In this document: one piece after another, positions 5,264-5,522 of the stretch | How the letters are laid out: every line of letters begins with the position of its first letter | How positions within the stretch are numbered: position 1 is the first letter of the stretch | NCBI GenBank assembly: GCA_964353455.1 | Contig: CAYGWP010000432.1 | Location: forward strand, 1-5,522 | DNA length: 5,522 nt | DNA from: CAYGWP01 sp964353455 | Lineage (GTDB): Bacteria; Planctomycetota; Phycisphaerae; FEN-1346 | Direction of reading: 5' to 3' | The notes under the pieces: model-generated | What the model was told of the DNA's origin: nothing | Database searches by the model: none | Seen by the model: only the letters and a program-made list of their open reading frames with translations | Made by a program: the position numbers and the translations under genes

Positions 5264-5522
5264 TTACTTCTTCGCGTAAAGCGTCTTCATCTCCGCGAGG
5301 GACTTCGGCTCATAGTCGGCGGCGTGGCCGGCGGTGCCGAAATCGCGCATCTTCGAGGCGATGAGTTTGGCGAGGGCGTCGCGGGCGGGGCCCAGGTACT
5401 TCCGCGGGTCGAACTCGCCGGGCTTCTCGGCGAAGACCTTGCGGATGATGGCCGTGACGACCAGGCGCCCGTCGGTGTCGATGTTGATCTTGCAGACCGC
5501 CGAGCGGGCGGCGCGCCGCAAC
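5264..5522 (-). CDS. fba: Class II fructose-1,6-bisphosphate aldolase, C-terminal end
   Basis: The gene enters from the right edge and ends at the TAA at 5266-5264, leaving 85 visible residues. The window shows CKINIDTDGR followed by IIRKVFAEKPGEFDPRKYLGPARDAL, the characteristic C-terminal block of class II (metal-dependent) aldolases. K-I-N-I-D-T-D is the conserved segment contributing to phosphate and substrate binding, and EFDPRKYL is a family hallmark. The enzyme reversibly splits fructose 1,6-bisphosphate into dihydroxyacetone phosphate and glyceraldehyde 3-phosphate in the cytoplasm, in glycolysis and gluconeogenesis. The zinc-binding histidines lie in the part outside the window. The TTG at 5521-5519 is an internal Leu codon, not a start, because family homology continues past the edge. 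A related ketose-bisphosphate aldolase such as tagatose-bisphosphate aldolase is possible but less likely, given the DPRKYL block. Confidence 0.92.
   Translation of the reverse strand, partial: LRRAARSAVCKINIDTDGRLVVTAIIRKVFAEKPGEFDPRKYLGPARDALAKLIASKMRDFGTAGHAADYEPKSLAEMKTLYAKK

Noticed and set aside
5519..5521. TTG as a start codon for a short gene of 85 residues at the right edge
   Set aside because: The sequence is the C-terminal block of class II aldolases, so the codon is an internal Leu of a gene cut by the window edge.

Overview
The window is a compact, gene-dense stretch of high-GC bacterial chromosome. The reading frames, Shine-Dalgarno sites and lipoprotein signal are all bacterial. 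A TPR lipoprotein, a SpoIIM-like membrane protein and a GC-rich intergenic palindrome would fit a planctomycete-type or other GC-rich environmental bacterium. No marker gene fixes the taxonomy, so this is only a guess.

Layout: (1) Positions 1-426, minus strand, hold the N-terminal part of a TPR lipoprotein that runs off the left edge. (2) Positions 427-540 are a divergent intergenic region with a plausible sigma70-type promoter for the plus strand. (3) Positions 541-3650, plus strand, are a tight three-gene run: a short RmlA-type sugar-phosphate nucleotidyltransferase, a beta-class DNA methyltransferase, and a protein that looks like its cognate restriction endonuclease. The gaps are only 10 and 13 bases, and each downstream Shine-Dalgarno touches the preceding stop codon. 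(4) Positions 3651-3689 are a short convergent gap with a weak hairpin. (5) Positions 3690-5201, minus strand, encode a multi-pass membrane protein with a SpoIIM-like C-terminal half and a large N-terminal extracytoplasmic region. (6) Positions 5202-5263 hold a perfect 26-base palindrome. (7) Positions 5264-5522, minus strand, are the C-terminal end of a class II fructose-bisphosphate aldolase, which enters from the right edge.

The accessory element is the restriction-modification pair at 1286-3650. The methyltransferase (TSPPY and DPFAGMG motifs) would protect the host at the recognition sequence, and the downstream protein would cut unmodified DNA. The pair sits directly behind a housekeeping sugar-nucleotide gene and probably shares its transcript. 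Two points deserve follow-up: the methyltransferase has an N-terminal domain outside the standard fold, and the putative nuclease has only a degenerate PD-(D/E)XK-like signature. The rest of the window looks like ordinary core genome. No RNA genes, CRISPR arrays, insertion sequences or integrase genes were seen, and there is no gene-free stretch longer than 114 bases.
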